A DNA stretch of 64,000 nucleotides, taken from assembly GCA_035610365.1 (NCBI GenBank), contig CM069436.1, positions 8,422,937-8,486,936 on the forward strand. Reading direction: 5' to 3'. This document shows positions 22,174-32,531 of this stretch, one piece after another. How positions within the stretch are numbered: the stretch's first letter is position 1; the number at the start of each line of letters is the position of its first letter. The stretch is from Aquatica leii (lineage: Eukaryota > Arthropoda > Insecta > Coleoptera > Lampyridae). A program made the translations under genes and the position numbers. The notes under the pieces are model-generated. The model searched no databases. It saw only the letters and a program-made list of their open reading frames with translations, and was not told where the DNA came from.

Positions 22174-23445
22174 GACTCCCTCCCCAGTGCAACGCTATCT
22201 TCAAATCTTCTGGGAAAATGTACCTTCCGGCCGCTTCGTGTTATCTTCAGACCCTGGCCTTTGGAGTGTTTGGAGCTTTGAGGAATAACTGTTTTAGTTG
22301 GTTGTGACGTTGGCTTAGGAAGGTTCTCCTGATTGCTGTACGAGGGTGGCTTTTTTCCTAATAGGAATACAGGCTTAAGTCTATCAATGGAGACTGGTTC
22401 TTGACCGCGGGTTGTCTGCAACTTGAATGTTTTTTCTGCACGCGAAATTGCTTTAAATTGTCCATCATATGTGGGTTGCAATGGCTTCCTTACAGCACCA
22501 TGACGAATGAAAACGTGTGTTGTTTGCATAAGGTCAGGGTGCACAACTACTTTATTTTGTGTATTATGCTTAAATGGAACTGGTTGAAGGTGTCATACTT
22601 GATCTCTAAGTTTATTTACTAGTGTTGGAACATCGCATGATTGTGAATTTTCAAGAATGTCAACTGGTAGTCGAATAGTTTTACCATAAACTATTTCTAC
22701 TGGGGTGGCTTGGTACTCGGGAATGATGTAACACCGAAGACCTAGCATCACTGTTGGTAGTGCTGACTCCCAGTCTTCATGAAGTTGTGCTTTTAGAGCT
22801 GCTTTTAGTGTTTGGTGCCAACGTTCTATAACGCCATTCGCGGCTGGATGTTACGCTGTTGTCTTATTGTGTGGTACCTACTAGTTGGGTTAAACTTTTA
22901 AACAACTGGCAATCAAATTGTTTGCCTCTGTCTGTCGTAATAATCTGGGGACACCAAAATGTGCAATCCAATTCGAGAATATTGTAGAAGCAACGGTTTC
23001 TGCTGTAATATCAATTAGAGGAATGGCTTTAGGCCAACGTGAAAATCTGTCTATAATCGTTAGTAGATATCGATATCCTTGCGACGGTGGCAATGGTCCG
23101 ACAATATCTACGTTAATGTGTTTAAATCTTCTAGTAGTTGATGTTGATGGGTAGTTACCGATTTTCATGCTTTACTACGCTGACATGGTATACACGTTTT
23201 GGACCACAACGACACATCGCGTTTCAGTTGAGGCCAACAAAATCTTTGCTGTACTAGGTTTACTGACGCTGCTATACCAGGATGTGACATATTGTGTAGT
23301 GAATCAAAAATCTTTCTTCGAAAAATTAAAGGAATAAAAGGTCGTAGTTTTTCGGTAGACGAATCACAAGTGAGAACTAATCCACAATTCAAATGCATAT
23401 TCTGAAATTTATATGACGAAGTTTTTGACACCATTAAATGTTTAA
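22146..23445 (-). pseudogene. Integrase of the CsRn1-like element
   Basis: A zinc-binding HHCC segment (SHPGIAASVNLVQQRFCWPQ to CIPCQRSK) precedes the catalytic core. The first Asp lies in VDIVGPLP near 23108 and the second in TTDRGKQFD at 22930-22932, one base out of frame with the preceding sequence. The Glu lies in NGVIERWHQ near 22825, about 35 residues after the second Asp, the normal DD35E spacing. A tail with YDGQFKAISRAEKTFKLQ and ITRSGRKVHFPRRF follows, typical of this clade. All three catalytic residues survive, but frameshifts and a stop break the chain. Confidence 0.9.
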
Positions 23446-23499
23446 GTTCAGTGCCTGATAATTGCTCTTTAGTGATCTCTTGTAGAGATATGGTCGTTA

Positions 23500-24905
23500 A
23501 TAGTTCGATCGATTCAATGCGAGAACAGATGTCAGCTGGGATATTCGAAGGACCTAGTATATACTGTATATCGGTGGTAAATTGTCCAATGTAGTCAAGG
23601 TGACGTAATTGTCTAGGACTTGCCCTATCCGGATGTTGTTTGAACGCATAAACTAAGGGTTTGTGGTCAGTGTAAATTACGACCTTCTACGTTGTGCCTA
23701 AAGTGTTTTACCGCTTGATACGCAGCCAATAGTCCGCGATCATAAGTGCTATAAGACCTATGTGATTGGCTGAGCTTTTTCGAAAAGAATCCTAAAGGTT
23801 CGAGATTATTTTCTCGGAGTTACTGGAGCGAAGCCCTACAGCGATGTCAAAAGCTTCGACGCTGAGAAATAAAGGCAATTCTGAAGATGGATGCGCTAAC
23901 AATGTAGCTTTTGCCAAGTCATATTTCAAGCGATCAAAGGCTTCTCGAGTTGAAGAAGTCCATTCAATTTTTCGTTTGTCTTTTTTTCTTGGACTCTGAC
24001 ACAAATCAAATAATACTTGCTGGATTACAGCCGAATGAGGCAGTGAACGCCTATAGAAATTAACTAGCTCTAAAAGTCGACGAAGTTTTTCGATTGTGCC
24101 TGGCAATGGAAACTGCTGAATAACGTTCACACGTTTAGAAAGAGGATAAATTCCAGATTTATTTACATGATAACCCAGGAATGAAATTTCTTTAGCACCA
24201 AATTCACATTTAGATGAGTTGACAAATATTCCTTCTTGTTGAAGTACTCTAAAAAGTTGAATTAAGTGTAACTCGTGTTCTTCTTCAGTTGAAGAAGCAA
24301 CTAAAATATCATCCAAATAAGAATAAATGAAATCAAATGGTCGCAATATTGAATGTAATAATGAAATGTTTGAGCAGCGTTCTTTAAACCAAAGGGAAGT
24401 TTGACAAATTCAAATAATCCGAATGGTGTGATAACTGCAGTTTTTGCGATGTCTTCTGGAGATACTAGTATATGGTGAAATGCTCTGATTATGTCTATCT
24501 TAGGAAAAATGATTTGCCCGTCAGTTGTGCATTAAAGTTCTGGAGATGGGGAATTGGGTACCTATCAGGAATAGTTACATTGTTTAACGCCTTATAATCG
24601 CCACATGGTTTCCATGAACCGTCTTTTTTGGGTACTAGATGAAGAGGGCTCGACCAATTGCTTTTGGAAGATTTACAGATACCTAAATCCAGCATATTGA
24701 AATTCTAATTTAGCTTGTGCTAGCTTTGGCAGTAACTGGCGGACCTGTGGTTGTTATTGTGTGGAAGTATTTAACATCAGGATATTTGCCAGGAGTCTCT
24801 TTGAAGAGTTGTGGAAATTTTTGTAATACGCGAAATATCTGTGAGATGGGTCAACCAAATGAAATGCTGACATATATTTGTGTGATGGTGTTGAACCATG
24901 TCTAG
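23500..24905 (-). pseudogene. Reverse transcriptase and RNase H of the CsRn1-like element
   Basis: RT blocks in order are MLDLGICKSSKSNWSSPLHL, VPKKDGSWKPCGDYKALNN, PIPHLQNF and FKLPFGLKNA-type sequence near 24400. SYLDDILVAS follows, with catalytic YLDD at 24319-24308, then FLGYHVNKSGIYPL. The RNase H shows YSTYDRGLLAAYQAVKHFR (23760-23705), YTDHKPLVYAFKQHP after a frameshift, and NIPADICSR (about 23540). Motif spacing is standard for Ty3/gypsy. Frameshifts near 24350, 24500, 23790 and 23680 disable it. Confidence 0.9.
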
Positions 24906-24949
24906 ATAAATGGGTTGATGTATCAATTAGACGTTTATTTTTTATATCG

Positions 24950-25215
24950 ATAAGGAGACCAAAATGGCTAATAAAATCAGCACCAATAATGGGATGTTGT
25001 ACATCAGCAATTAAGAATGGCCAACACAGCTTTCGACGTAAGCCTAAATCTAAATTAACCAGCTGTTCGCCATAAGTTGAAATGGGAGATCCATTAGCGG
25101 CATACAAAATTCGCTTAGATGGAAATTTTTGTTGTGCTTTGGTTGGTGGTAATACTGAAATGTCTGCACCAGAATCGATAAGAAATTTTTTAGATGAATA
25201 AGTATTATATACAAA
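24950..25215 (-). pseudogene. Aspartic protease of the CsRn1-like element
   Basis: The minus strand gives KKFLIDSGADISVLPP with the catalytic DSGAD at 25176-25162, then the flap region ILYAANGSPISTYGEQ and, further on, FLIADVQHPIIGADFISHFG, the 'ILG.DFL' block. This is a retroviral-type protease. It lies directly downstream of gag and upstream of RT, as in Ty3/gypsy pol. Stops between gag and protease, and a shift before RT, break the polyprotein. Confidence 0.85.
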
Positions 25216-25265
25216 TAAGCGGCTACTTACTAAGCCGACATCGCTTACCGCATTGAGCGAATGGC

Positions 25266-26054
25266 TTAGGAGTTTTCCAAAGGTTCTACTGATTTATAAG
25301 AACATGGTGGAATACATTTCACAGCTCTGTTACCAAATCGATTATGGTACCAGCCCTTACGAGAACTAGATGCTGATCTAGACCTACAATATTGCTGCCT
25401 ACTTTGAGAACGAGAACGAGTTTTTAATTCTTTGATAGACGCAGTTAATTCAGCAATTTGCATCTCGAGTCTACCAATACGATCCGTCGGTACTGATTCC
25501 GATGGAGTAATGCAATGTACCGTTTTAAAATTTGGAGATGAAAATTTCAAAATTTCGTCTGCTATACTTGCTAAGTGATCTAATTGATCTTTACTAGATG
25601 CTAAAATAGACCGAATATTAAGTGGTAAACGTTGAATAAATATCGTTCTTAAGAAATCGTCATTCACCTGAGTGCCAGCAAAAGACCTCATTTCCCTCAA
25701 CAATTGCGATGGTTTTTTATTCCCCAGCTCAAGTTCCGTTAGTAGTTTGTTAACCTAGCGACCCTCAGATTCTTCAAATTCGTTTATGAGGCGGCTCATT
25801 ATATTCTTGTATGGTGTTGAAGTCAGTGGTTGTGCTAACAAGTCAGATATTAATTCTGCAACGTCAGGATCTAATACTGCTAGCACGTGGTTGAATTTTG
25901 TCTTCTCCGAAGTGACAAAAGAAGTTTCAAACTGAGCTTCTACTTGCATTTTCCAAATTTTGACATTACGGCGCCATATGGGGGGAAGCTTCACAGAAAC
26001 TCTCGCAATTTCCGGTTGATTTTGGGCTTCGTTATGCGTGTTTTCTTCAGCCAT
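25266..26054 (-). pseudogene. gag of the CsRn1-like element
   Basis: The ATG at 26054 opens MAEENTHNEAQNQPEIARVS. The frame is continuous to 25266 except for one in-frame stop at 25755-25757 (after NEFEESEGR), so the intact form would be about 262 residues. The capsid-like region includes PPIWRRNVKIWKMQVEAQFE and FIQRLPLNIRSIL. A Ser/Arg-rich stretch (RSRSQSRQQYCRSRSASSSR) precedes a Cys/His motif, WYHNRFGNRAVKCIPPC, with its leading Cys changed to Gly. It would package the element RNA. One nonsense mutation is the main damage. Confidence 0.85.
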
Positions 26055-26105
26055 TTTACACGTGTTTTATTATTACAACTTGCCTGATTTTTATTTATTT
26101 ACACG

Positions 26106-26122
26106 ATCACGTCGGGGTCACT
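26106..26122 (-). other. Primer binding site, tRNA-Trp type
   Basis: The plus strand reads ATCACGTCGGGGTCACT next to the 5' LTR. This equals the 3' end of insect tRNA-Trp (ATCACGTCGGGGTCA), so the element RNA carries the complement and would be primed by that tRNA. CsRn1-clade elements are known for tRNA-Trp priming. Confidence 0.75.
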
Positions 26123-26136
26123 AATTTTAAAGTTAC

Positions 26137-26243
26137 AAAAAAAGGTTATATGCAACTCGTGTATTCGCTAGGAAGTTGGCGCTCAAATTCCTCGTTGTTG
26201 CCAATTGTCCCATATTAGCCAGTGTTGCCAATGTTAGCCACAC
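26137..26243 (-). repeat. 5' LTR of the CsRn1-like element
   Basis: Direct repeat of 22068-22173, adjacent to the primer site on its gag-proximal side. The true LTR may extend a few bases towards 26125, where the two copies no longer align. Confidence 0.8.
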
Positions 26244-26499
26244 GCTAATCTTTTGTGTCGCCCCAGTCCTTCTATGCTAAACATTTTTTGTTGTGCTATC
26301 GTAAATTTTTCTTTACAAGGTTTTTGAGTATTGAAGAATCAATGACAAACGGTAACTAAAATGGATTACTATTCTAATCTTGATAACAACAAAGTCATGG
26401 ATTACAGATATTTCCTGAAAAGCAATTTATGGTTGTGGATTGTAAACAACGTTTTATTATCTTTTATTTACTGAAACTTCTCTTATACGTGGCAACTGA

Positions 26500-26670
26500 T
26501 GCAAAAATTGTTAGAAACAATTTTAGCAGCAACTTTAAGCTTGGCAAAGGTTTTTTTGTAATTCTATTTTTCAGCGCGGATTTTACGGTGCTGTTTTTTT
26601 TTGGCGTCAAATGTTTTGGACGTGGGAATATTTATGCGTCAGTTTTTTTTGTGGGAAAACTTTGTTTTTC
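26500..26670. repeat. Short interspersed repeat, copy 1 (pair at 28740-28910)
   Basis: TTTAAGCTTG, GGTTTTTTT, AATTCTATTTT, GCGTCAAATGTTTTGGACG and ATATTTATGCGTCAGTTTTT recur in the same order at 28740-28910 with substitutions and small gaps. No coding content. Family unknown. Confidence 0.5.
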
Positions 26671-26749
26671 TAATATAATAGAATGCTTATACATATGGAC
26701 CAGCACAATCTGCATTTTTCTTTCTTGTTTTATTCTTCTGTTACATATC

Positions 26750-27262
26750 GTTGTGTCACTGTGCATTTTTGGTTATTTTTCTCCATATTCTTCTGTTTTT
26801 TATTAGTTCTCTCCAATTTGTTATTCTTATGCCTCGTATATTTCCCATTACTTGGTCTTGCCACTTGATTTTTAGTCTCCCCCTTGGTCTGTTTCTTATA
26901 CGTCTTTAGTTTAATATTGTTCTTAGCAGTGCATCTTTTATCTTCTTTGGGTGTACCGAAATCTTATCGCTTTTATAACTATTACACTTATTATATCTTC
27001 CGTTTTCAGTATGTTCTTCATCTCGAAGTTCAGGAGTTTTTTGGGTTCTTCATGTGGCGTCTTTACTGGTTCGGATATCACAACTTCTTTCGTTGCTTTC
27101 ATTTACTATTACTTTCAGATATTGAGAGTATTCCATTATATGTCGTGTTCAGCAATACAATTACACTATAATTGCTGCATTTTATTGAGTCCCTTTTGTG
27201 TAAATTGGTGTTATTTGAGCATTTTTTCAGTCTTGCGGCATGTATAGCGATTGCAATTTTTT
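26750..27262 (-). pseudogene. RTE-type reverse transcriptase fragment with internal deletion
   Basis: The minus strand near 27262-27140 encodes KRDSIKCSNYSVIVLLNTTY, matching the 'KGDK.ECSNYRGI.LLNT.YK' block of RTE-type RTs. Only some 250 bases later, 26890-26780 gives RNRPRGRLKIKWQDQVMGNI and ITNWRELIKNRRIWRKITKN, the C-terminal 'RGRPR.RW.DQV..DI..L.I.NW..L..DR..WR' block. Most of the palm domain between them is missing. Stops are frequent. The long T-rich plus-strand frames here are shadows of this A-rich minus-strand relic. Confidence 0.6.
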
Positions 27263-27334
27263 TCAAAAATTTTTTTTGCGTGATTTTATGTTTCAAGGCC
27301 TCCTGAATCCGAAAAATGTATTTTTGACAAAAAA

Positions 27335-28045
27335 AATTTGGGTGTCTGTGTGTGTGTAGCGATGTACCTACGATAACTCTTGAACCAAAAGTCCTAGTAA
27401 CTTGAAATTTGGTATGGAGCTGGCATTAACAGTTTATTACATATTTGATTTATAATTTAAAGTGAATTCTATATATGATCTAGGCTCGAATCCTGCCTGC
27501 GACGATTTTTTTTAGAAAAAAATTTCATATTTTGTAGGGAAAGCAAGATATGTTAAAAATAACAATTTTTTTCTATATTTTTTTGACTTGTTTATACACG
27601 GAGTGTTGCATTATACACGGAGTGCTGCATTTTCTTTATATTATCTTTGGATGGACCCACAGTAACTCTCGAACCAAAAGTCCTAGTAACTTGAAATTTG
27701 GTATGGAGCTGGCTTTTTATATTCTCTCAGTTCTATCAAAAGATGGGTCTGATAAAGAAACCGGAAGTGGCTGTATTTGCCATTTTTAACAGTTTTTCTT
27801 GTATAATTTTGTACGTATGTAAATCTTTCGAATTATTTTTACAGTTTCTTATAGAGATAATTCTTGCTAACAAGCTATGCTAATAAAAAAATTCTAGCAT
27901 TAACAGTTTATTCGATATTTCATTTATAATTTTAAATGAATTCACAAATATAATCTTGGTTCGAATCCTGCCTGCGACGATTTTTTTAGAAACAAATTCC
28001 ATATCTTGAAGCGAAAGCAAGATACGTTAAAAATAATAATTTTTG
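27335..28045. repeat. Tandemly duplicated repeat with a tRNA B-box-like motif
   Basis: Unit 1 (about 27345-27575) and unit 2 (about 27645-28045) share ACTCTTGAACCAAAAGTCCT, ACTTGAAATTTGGTATGGAG, ATTAACAGTTTATT, GAATCCTGCCTGCGACGATT and AGCAAGATA.GTTAAAAATAA in the same order. Unit 2 has an extra ~185 bases (about 27712-27897) absent from unit 1. The GGTTCGAATCC in unit 2 equals a Pol III B-box, but no A-box or clover-leaf was seen. It could be a tRNA-related SINE or an unclassified element. Confidence 0.55.
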
Positions 28046-29239
28046 CTGATTTACTAAAGGGGAAAGCAATCGAGGCGCACAAATATAGGGGTTAGTCGAT
28101 ATGACAACAAAAGCTCAATTTGCCATATTTCGGTTATATCTTATTGAAATCGAGGAGAAAAATTTTAAAAAAATTATAGCATGCTCGGAAGTTAATACTA
28201 ACATGTGCATATCACTTCAAAGTGGTTTTATGACAACATAACCTTAAAAATATATGTAACATTCCGTTATCGTTCCTTATAGGAAAGACGTGTGGTGACC
28301 ACACCAGTTTTTTTTTACTAGGTTATATATTTTACAAAATTTTGTTTATTTCTTTGTCGGCCAGTTTTCTTATATTCCAGTTTCTTTTTTTCATTGTTTT
28401 TGTGTTTTTAATTATTGTTGGTTTAAATTTTATTATTACCAGCATGTGATCTGTATCAGCATTTGAGCTTTATGTAAGATTTTAGGTTGTGTATTAATTT
28501 AATCTATGTTTTTTTTTAAATTAGCACATGGTCGACTTGGTTTACGTAGACTAAAAGTTATAAGTAATAAATTTTGAAAAAAATTATACATATATTGCTT
28601 AATATGTAGCAGTTAGCCTGCGGCGAAAGAATCTACGTCTAAATATTACCTTGTCTAAAACATCTGGCGCTGAAAGCGACGGCGCCAAAAATGCGTGCTT
28701 CAAATGGCTTGTTTTTTTGTCAAAGTTTTTTTTCACACGAAGCTACTGGTTTAAGGTTAAATTTAAGCTTGAAAGAGGTTTTTTAAAATTCTATTTTACG
28801 TGAAATGGGACAGTTTGGCGCGCAAGTTTAATCGCAAATTTTTCGGCGCCCCTTTTTGCGTCAGATGTTTTGGACGCTATAATATTTAGGCGCTCGTTTT
28901 TTTGCTCAGTGACTGTTGGCCGCCTACATAACAACTATAATTTGCTTAAAACTGTATTGTTTATAAATTCGATATTAAAAATAAATTCGTTTTTGTGATA
29001 TAACAAAATGTTTAGTGTCTTAAGTTAAGTTACACAGTACCGCCACTTTGGTAGTTATTTAGCATCTAACCGCAATTGCATTTTGTTTTTGTTGTGTTAC
29101 TTATTTTGCTTGTTGTAACCCACTAATTGTGAAAGTGAAAGAAATTGTTAAAGTAGTTTGTCAAATGAGCCCGACATATTTCTAACTGTCCTCCAATTCA
29201 GTTGATTGAGCTACAACCAAGCTTGGTTACTGCCAATTG
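28046..29239. other. Unassigned DNA containing one short repeat copy
   Basis: Apart from the repeat at 28740-28910, no gene or element was recognised. Confidence 0.4.
28740..28910. repeat. Short interspersed repeat, copy 2 (pair at 26500-26670)
   Basis: Shares TTTAAGCTTG, GGTTTTTTAAAATTCTATTTT, GCGTCAGATGTTTTGGACG and ATATTTAGGCGCTCGTTTTT in order with the first copy. A shorter, weaker echo (TTTATAGGCGTCGGAAGCAT) occurs near 63540. Confidence 0.5.
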
Positions 29240-29889
29240 GTTACTGTTGTGAAACTCCATTTCTTTCTTGATTTTCCATATTGCTTGTTTGACGGCTTTG
29301 CTCATGAGTACTTTTTGCTGAAAGTCGCGTAGAATGGCTGCAGTCTGCCGGACATGGTCTTCTGGACAAGGCACCAGCGTTCTAACAACTACTTCCGGTA
29401 CGGTGTTCTGTCTCTTGGAGTCTCTCTACCCATCTCGCTACTTGTGTGGTTTCTCTTTAATTAAAATTTTTGTCGATACAAATATTTGTAGAGGTGTTCT
29501 ATGGACTAACAGCTCTCTTCTAGTGACGCAGTAATTCTTTTCTGACTTGGGCAAAACTTTACCAAAACACGCAATGATTTTTTCTTGTTCATTTTGCCAT
29601 TACTTGCATCGACATTAAAAACAAATTTTTATCTTTTCTTCGATAACCTAAATTGGCAAAGCGATTGACAAATCTAGGTGCACAACTCAAAAAAACTTCG
29701 GACGTGATGTTTGTCGATTGGTCTTGGCCATGCTTGCAATGCTCGAACTTTGCCTGGATCAGCTTTTACTCCATTTCTAGATACGAAGTGGCCAAGGTAT
29801 TGCGGTTTCTTTATAAAAACGTGGCACTTCTTTAGGCTCAGTTTTAGACTTGCCTCACGTAGTCGTTGGAAATTTTTCTTTGGTACCAT
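29240..29889 (-). pseudogene. Gypsy RT connection and RNase H fragment
   Basis: 29889-29677 encodes FQRLREASLKLSLKKCHVFI, YLGHFVSRNGVKADPGKVRA and WPRPIDKHHVRSFFELCT, the block that follows the YLDD motif in Ty3/gypsy RTs. Downstream, broken frames give KSERITASLEE / NYCVTRRELL (29560-29510) and QETEHRTGS / LSRRPCPAD (29440-29330), the RNase H and its end. The palm with YLDD is absent. The pieces are collinear and decayed. Confidence 0.8.
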
Positions 29890-30159
29890 TTTTCAGCGCA
29901 AACATATTTTGCTGGATCAACACTTTAACTTTAGCCAACTTGTTTTGGCTGAGGTTTTAACACTTGGAAGTAAGAATGTCTAATATACGGTGTGGGCACT
30001 TCTTCAGCGACGTAGCTTCACTAGAATTTACGCATCTCAAATTTAAGATACTGGTGTGCCTTGCCTTACCACAATCTTTTTTTTCCAACGGTAATCAATC
30101 TGAGTTGACATTTAGGATCTTTACTGGTATCGTGTTTTTCACTCATGCTAATGTTTTGT

Positions 30160-31396
30160 CACCCACTCGATGGGACAAGGCCATCATCACTCTGATACAT
30201 AAAATAGGAGACGCTACAAATCTGACCAACTACAGACCTATTAGCTTGCTACAACACATATATAAGCTCTTTACGAGAATACTATCAAAACGTATAAGTG
30301 TAAAAGTTGACCTATACCAACCAAGAGAACAGGCTGGATTTAGAGTAGGATGTAGTACGAATGATCACCTAACAGTACTTAAACTACTAATTGAAAAATG
30401 CGTAGAATACAACAAGCCTCTCATGCTGATATTTGTAGATTATGAAAAGGCATTTGATTCGATAAATCAGCAATTACACGAAGACACCAACACATTTCAA
30501 ATAGAAAAAGGGGTAAGACAGGGAGATGTCACATCCCATAAATTATTCACGACACTCTTATAGAATATATGTACAAAAACCTAGATTGGTAACAGTGTGG
30601 AATTAACATCAATGATGAACTACTAAATCATCTAAGATTTGCCGATGAGCTAGTCCTAATCACAGATAAGATAGACGAAGCAAATAAAATGCTACAAGAA
30701 CTCAAAGCTGCCTCAAAGAAAGTCGGGCTTGACATAAACTATACAAAAGCAAAATATATGACAAACCTGGTCCTGAGCAATAACATTTCGGCAGATGATA
30801 TAAAAATCGAACAAGTATACTCATACAAACACCTGGGACACGAGTTAACCATTAGGAGAGATAATCAAACCCACGAACTGAAGAGGAGAATTAATTTAAC
30901 ATGGGCAGCCTACGGTAAGCTCAGCTACATTTTTAAATCAGATATTTTAATATGCCTGAAGAGGAAAACGTTTGATCAGTGCATACTCCCTGTTCTCACT
31001 TATGGATCTGAAACACTAACATTGACTAAGAAAACCATAAAGAAAATAAGAGTAACACAGACGGCAATGGAAAGGTCAATGCTAGGAATAATACTTAGAG
31101 ACAAAACACAAAACACCACAATTACGCAGCGAACAAAGGTAAATGAGGCTGTGTTGAGGATAGCTGAGCTGAAGTGTAACTGGGCGGGACACGTGGCAAG
31201 ACTGAAAGATGAGAGATGGACAAGACGAATGATTGAATGGAGACCCAGGCAAGACGCAATCAGAAGCAGAGGTAGACCACCAACAAGATGGGCTGATGAT
31301 GTAAAAAGGGTTGCAGGAAATTGGATCCACATTGCACAGCACAGAAACAAATGGAAGGGCTTGAGGGAGGTCTATGTCCAGCAGTGGACGACCTAG
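30160..31396 (+). pseudogene. RTE-type reverse transcriptase
   Basis: It starts RWDKAIITLIHKIGDATNL and NYRPISLLQHIYKLFTRILS, then REQAGFRVGCSTNDHLTVL, IFVDYEKAFDSI (first catalytic Asp) and IEKGVRQGD. Relative to the family, some 25 residues between FDSINQQ and LHEDTN are missing. After a stop and frameshift (30560-30630) comes LRFADELVLI, in which the second Asp of FADD is Glu (30638-30649). The remainder is open for 235 codons: GLDINYTKAKYM, YGSETLTLTKK, MERSMLGI, WAGHVARLKDERW and RGRPPTRWADDVKR, with a natural stop. The motif change and deletion would abolish activity. Confidence 0.85.
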
Positions 31397-31425
31397 GCTG
31401 GGGAAGAAGAATGTTAACGAGTACT
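30160..31425 (+). mobile_element. 5'-truncated RTE-type non-LTR retrotransposon inserted in the gypsy element
   Basis: The plus strand encodes an RT from its first conserved block to the C-terminal end, with no endonuclease upstream, so it is 5'-truncated as is usual for LINEs. It separates the protease (31440 up) from the RT (29889 down) of the minus-strand gypsy element and is therefore younger. The 3' end lies shortly after the stop near 31395, in GGGGAAGAAGAATG. The 270 bases between 29890 and 30160 are unassigned. Confidence 0.8.
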
Positions 31426-31439
31426 CTTTTTTCAATCAC

Positions 31440-31800
31440 GTCGGTTAAATAGCTCGAATGTAGTCTTCCCTGAGTGACCATCGCCACACTTTCAGTCTTT
31501 GCAGGCATAGTCACGTTTTCATTCGATAAGACTCGCACGGCTGCCTTTGCTGATGAATGAAAAGGAATTTTTTTGTCGTCGATCTTCATGACATTGTTCT
31601 TCATATCCAAATGGAACCCATACTTTTTTATAACGACCATTCCTAAGATAACTTTTTTTGTGATGTCGGCTACTAGTACTTGATGTTCGAGTATAATGGT
31701 TTTTGTTTTTGTGTCAACCAGTAACTAAACACTCTGTTCATTGATCTTACCATCGAGATACATTATTTTGAATGGTGATTTTCAGTACATGGCTAGACGA
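31440..31800 (-). pseudogene. Gypsy protease-region fragment
   Basis: The minus strand from about 31730 reads VDTKTKTIILEHQVLVADIT, then KVILGMVVIKKYGFHLDMKN and IDDKKIPFHSS. This matches the protease C-terminal half ('ILG.DVL...G..LD......I...E.P'). The catalytic DTG/DSG motif upstream was not recovered. Just downstream the gypsy sequence stops and the RTE insertion begins. Confidence 0.7.
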
Positions 31801-31859
31801 AGTTAACGTTTGCTTTTTTTTGTTTAACTTCTAGATGTTACAGGCTGTTGGGCGCTTTT

Positions 31860-32150
31860 CTTGTTTTCTTCTTAGGTTTAGTACAGTGTCGACGGACGCG
31901 ATCTATTTAATTCCAGATTAACGTCGCCACTCTTCTTTCCTGAAGGATTCGTCGCGTTATTTTCTTGATGCTTTTACACGGGTATTGCTGCAGCACAACG
32001 GACCTCATTGTCTTGGTGCGACGCCTATTTCGCTGCTTGAAACTCTAAGCCGTGAGTTAAAGCGTAGGATACGCAAACCGTATCGTGTCAGTTTAGCGAT
32101 GTCAGCTCTAGCCTCGTGAAGGTTGCAGTTGACCATATCTATATCTCGTT
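31860..32150 (-). pseudogene. Gypsy gag C-terminal fragment with degenerate zinc knuckle
   Basis: Minus-strand pieces LTHGLEFQAAK, ASHQDNEVRCAAA and IDRVRRHCTKPKKKTRKAP resemble the end of a gypsy gag: the 'LE.EAAK.AS' stretch and the last half of a CCHC knuckle (RRHC) with its first Cys pair mutated. Stops interrupt each piece. Confidence 0.55.
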
Positions 32151-32513
32151 TCTAAACGTGACGTTAACAATTAGTAATTTCCTTTCAGGTGCAGGAACAG
32201 AATGCAATACTCCAAGCGCTTCTCTACATCAGACCATTATTAGGGACGTCGCTTTCTGCTCGTTGCTCTAACCATTAGCTGCAAACTGCTTGTAATACGT
32301 TGATCAAAGAACTTTTCCCTTCAAATTCAAAATGGCTTTGGAAATGCAAGTTTTGTATAACACTAAATCTTAACTACGAACGAACCCTTATGATTAAATG
32401 CACCGATCAAAAGAAAGATTTAATGATCTGCAGCAAACAAACACACGTGACTTATTACACGTTTCTATTGCGGGAGCAATATTAAATTACTTATATTTAC
32501 ACATTAAAACTGC

Positions 32514-32531
32514 GATCCACACGTGACACCA
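32514..32531 (-). other. Primer binding site of the second gypsy element
   Basis: The minus strand reads TGGTGTCACGTGTGGATC one base after the LTR end (CGTAACA). It resembles the tRNA-Leu-type primer site (TGGTGTCAGAAGTGGGATC) with a few changes. The tRNA assignment is inference. Confidence 0.55.

Larger units (their letters stand above)
22068..26243 (-). mobile_element. Ty3/gypsy LTR retrotransposon, CsRn1-like, both LTRs present
   Basis: About 4.18 kb between two direct repeats (22068-22173 and 26137-26243), read on the minus strand. Order: 5' LTR, primer site, gag (26054-25266), protease, RT, RNase H, integrase and a basic C-terminal tail (to 22146). The integrase style ([24 protein letters not shown]), the degenerate Cys/His motif of gag (WYHNRFGNRAVKCIPPC) and a tRNA-Trp primer site point to the CsRn1 clade, common in arthropods. 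Only a modest number of stops and frameshifts disrupt it, so it is among the younger insertions. LTRs near 106 bp are unusually short. Confidence 0.9.

Noticed and set aside
26429..27247. Long hydrophobic plus-strand ORFs (Phe/Leu/Tyr-rich)
   Set aside because: They arise from a T-rich strand opposite an A-rich RTE relic; no membrane-protein family is recognisable.
27955..27980. Possible tRNA gene from the GGTTCGAATCC motif
   Set aside because: No acceptor stem, A-box or clover-leaf could be built around it; the motif is part of a duplicated repeat.
31000..31435. Minus-strand ORFs over the RTE C-terminus
   Set aside because: The plus-strand RTE protein motifs account for this sequence.
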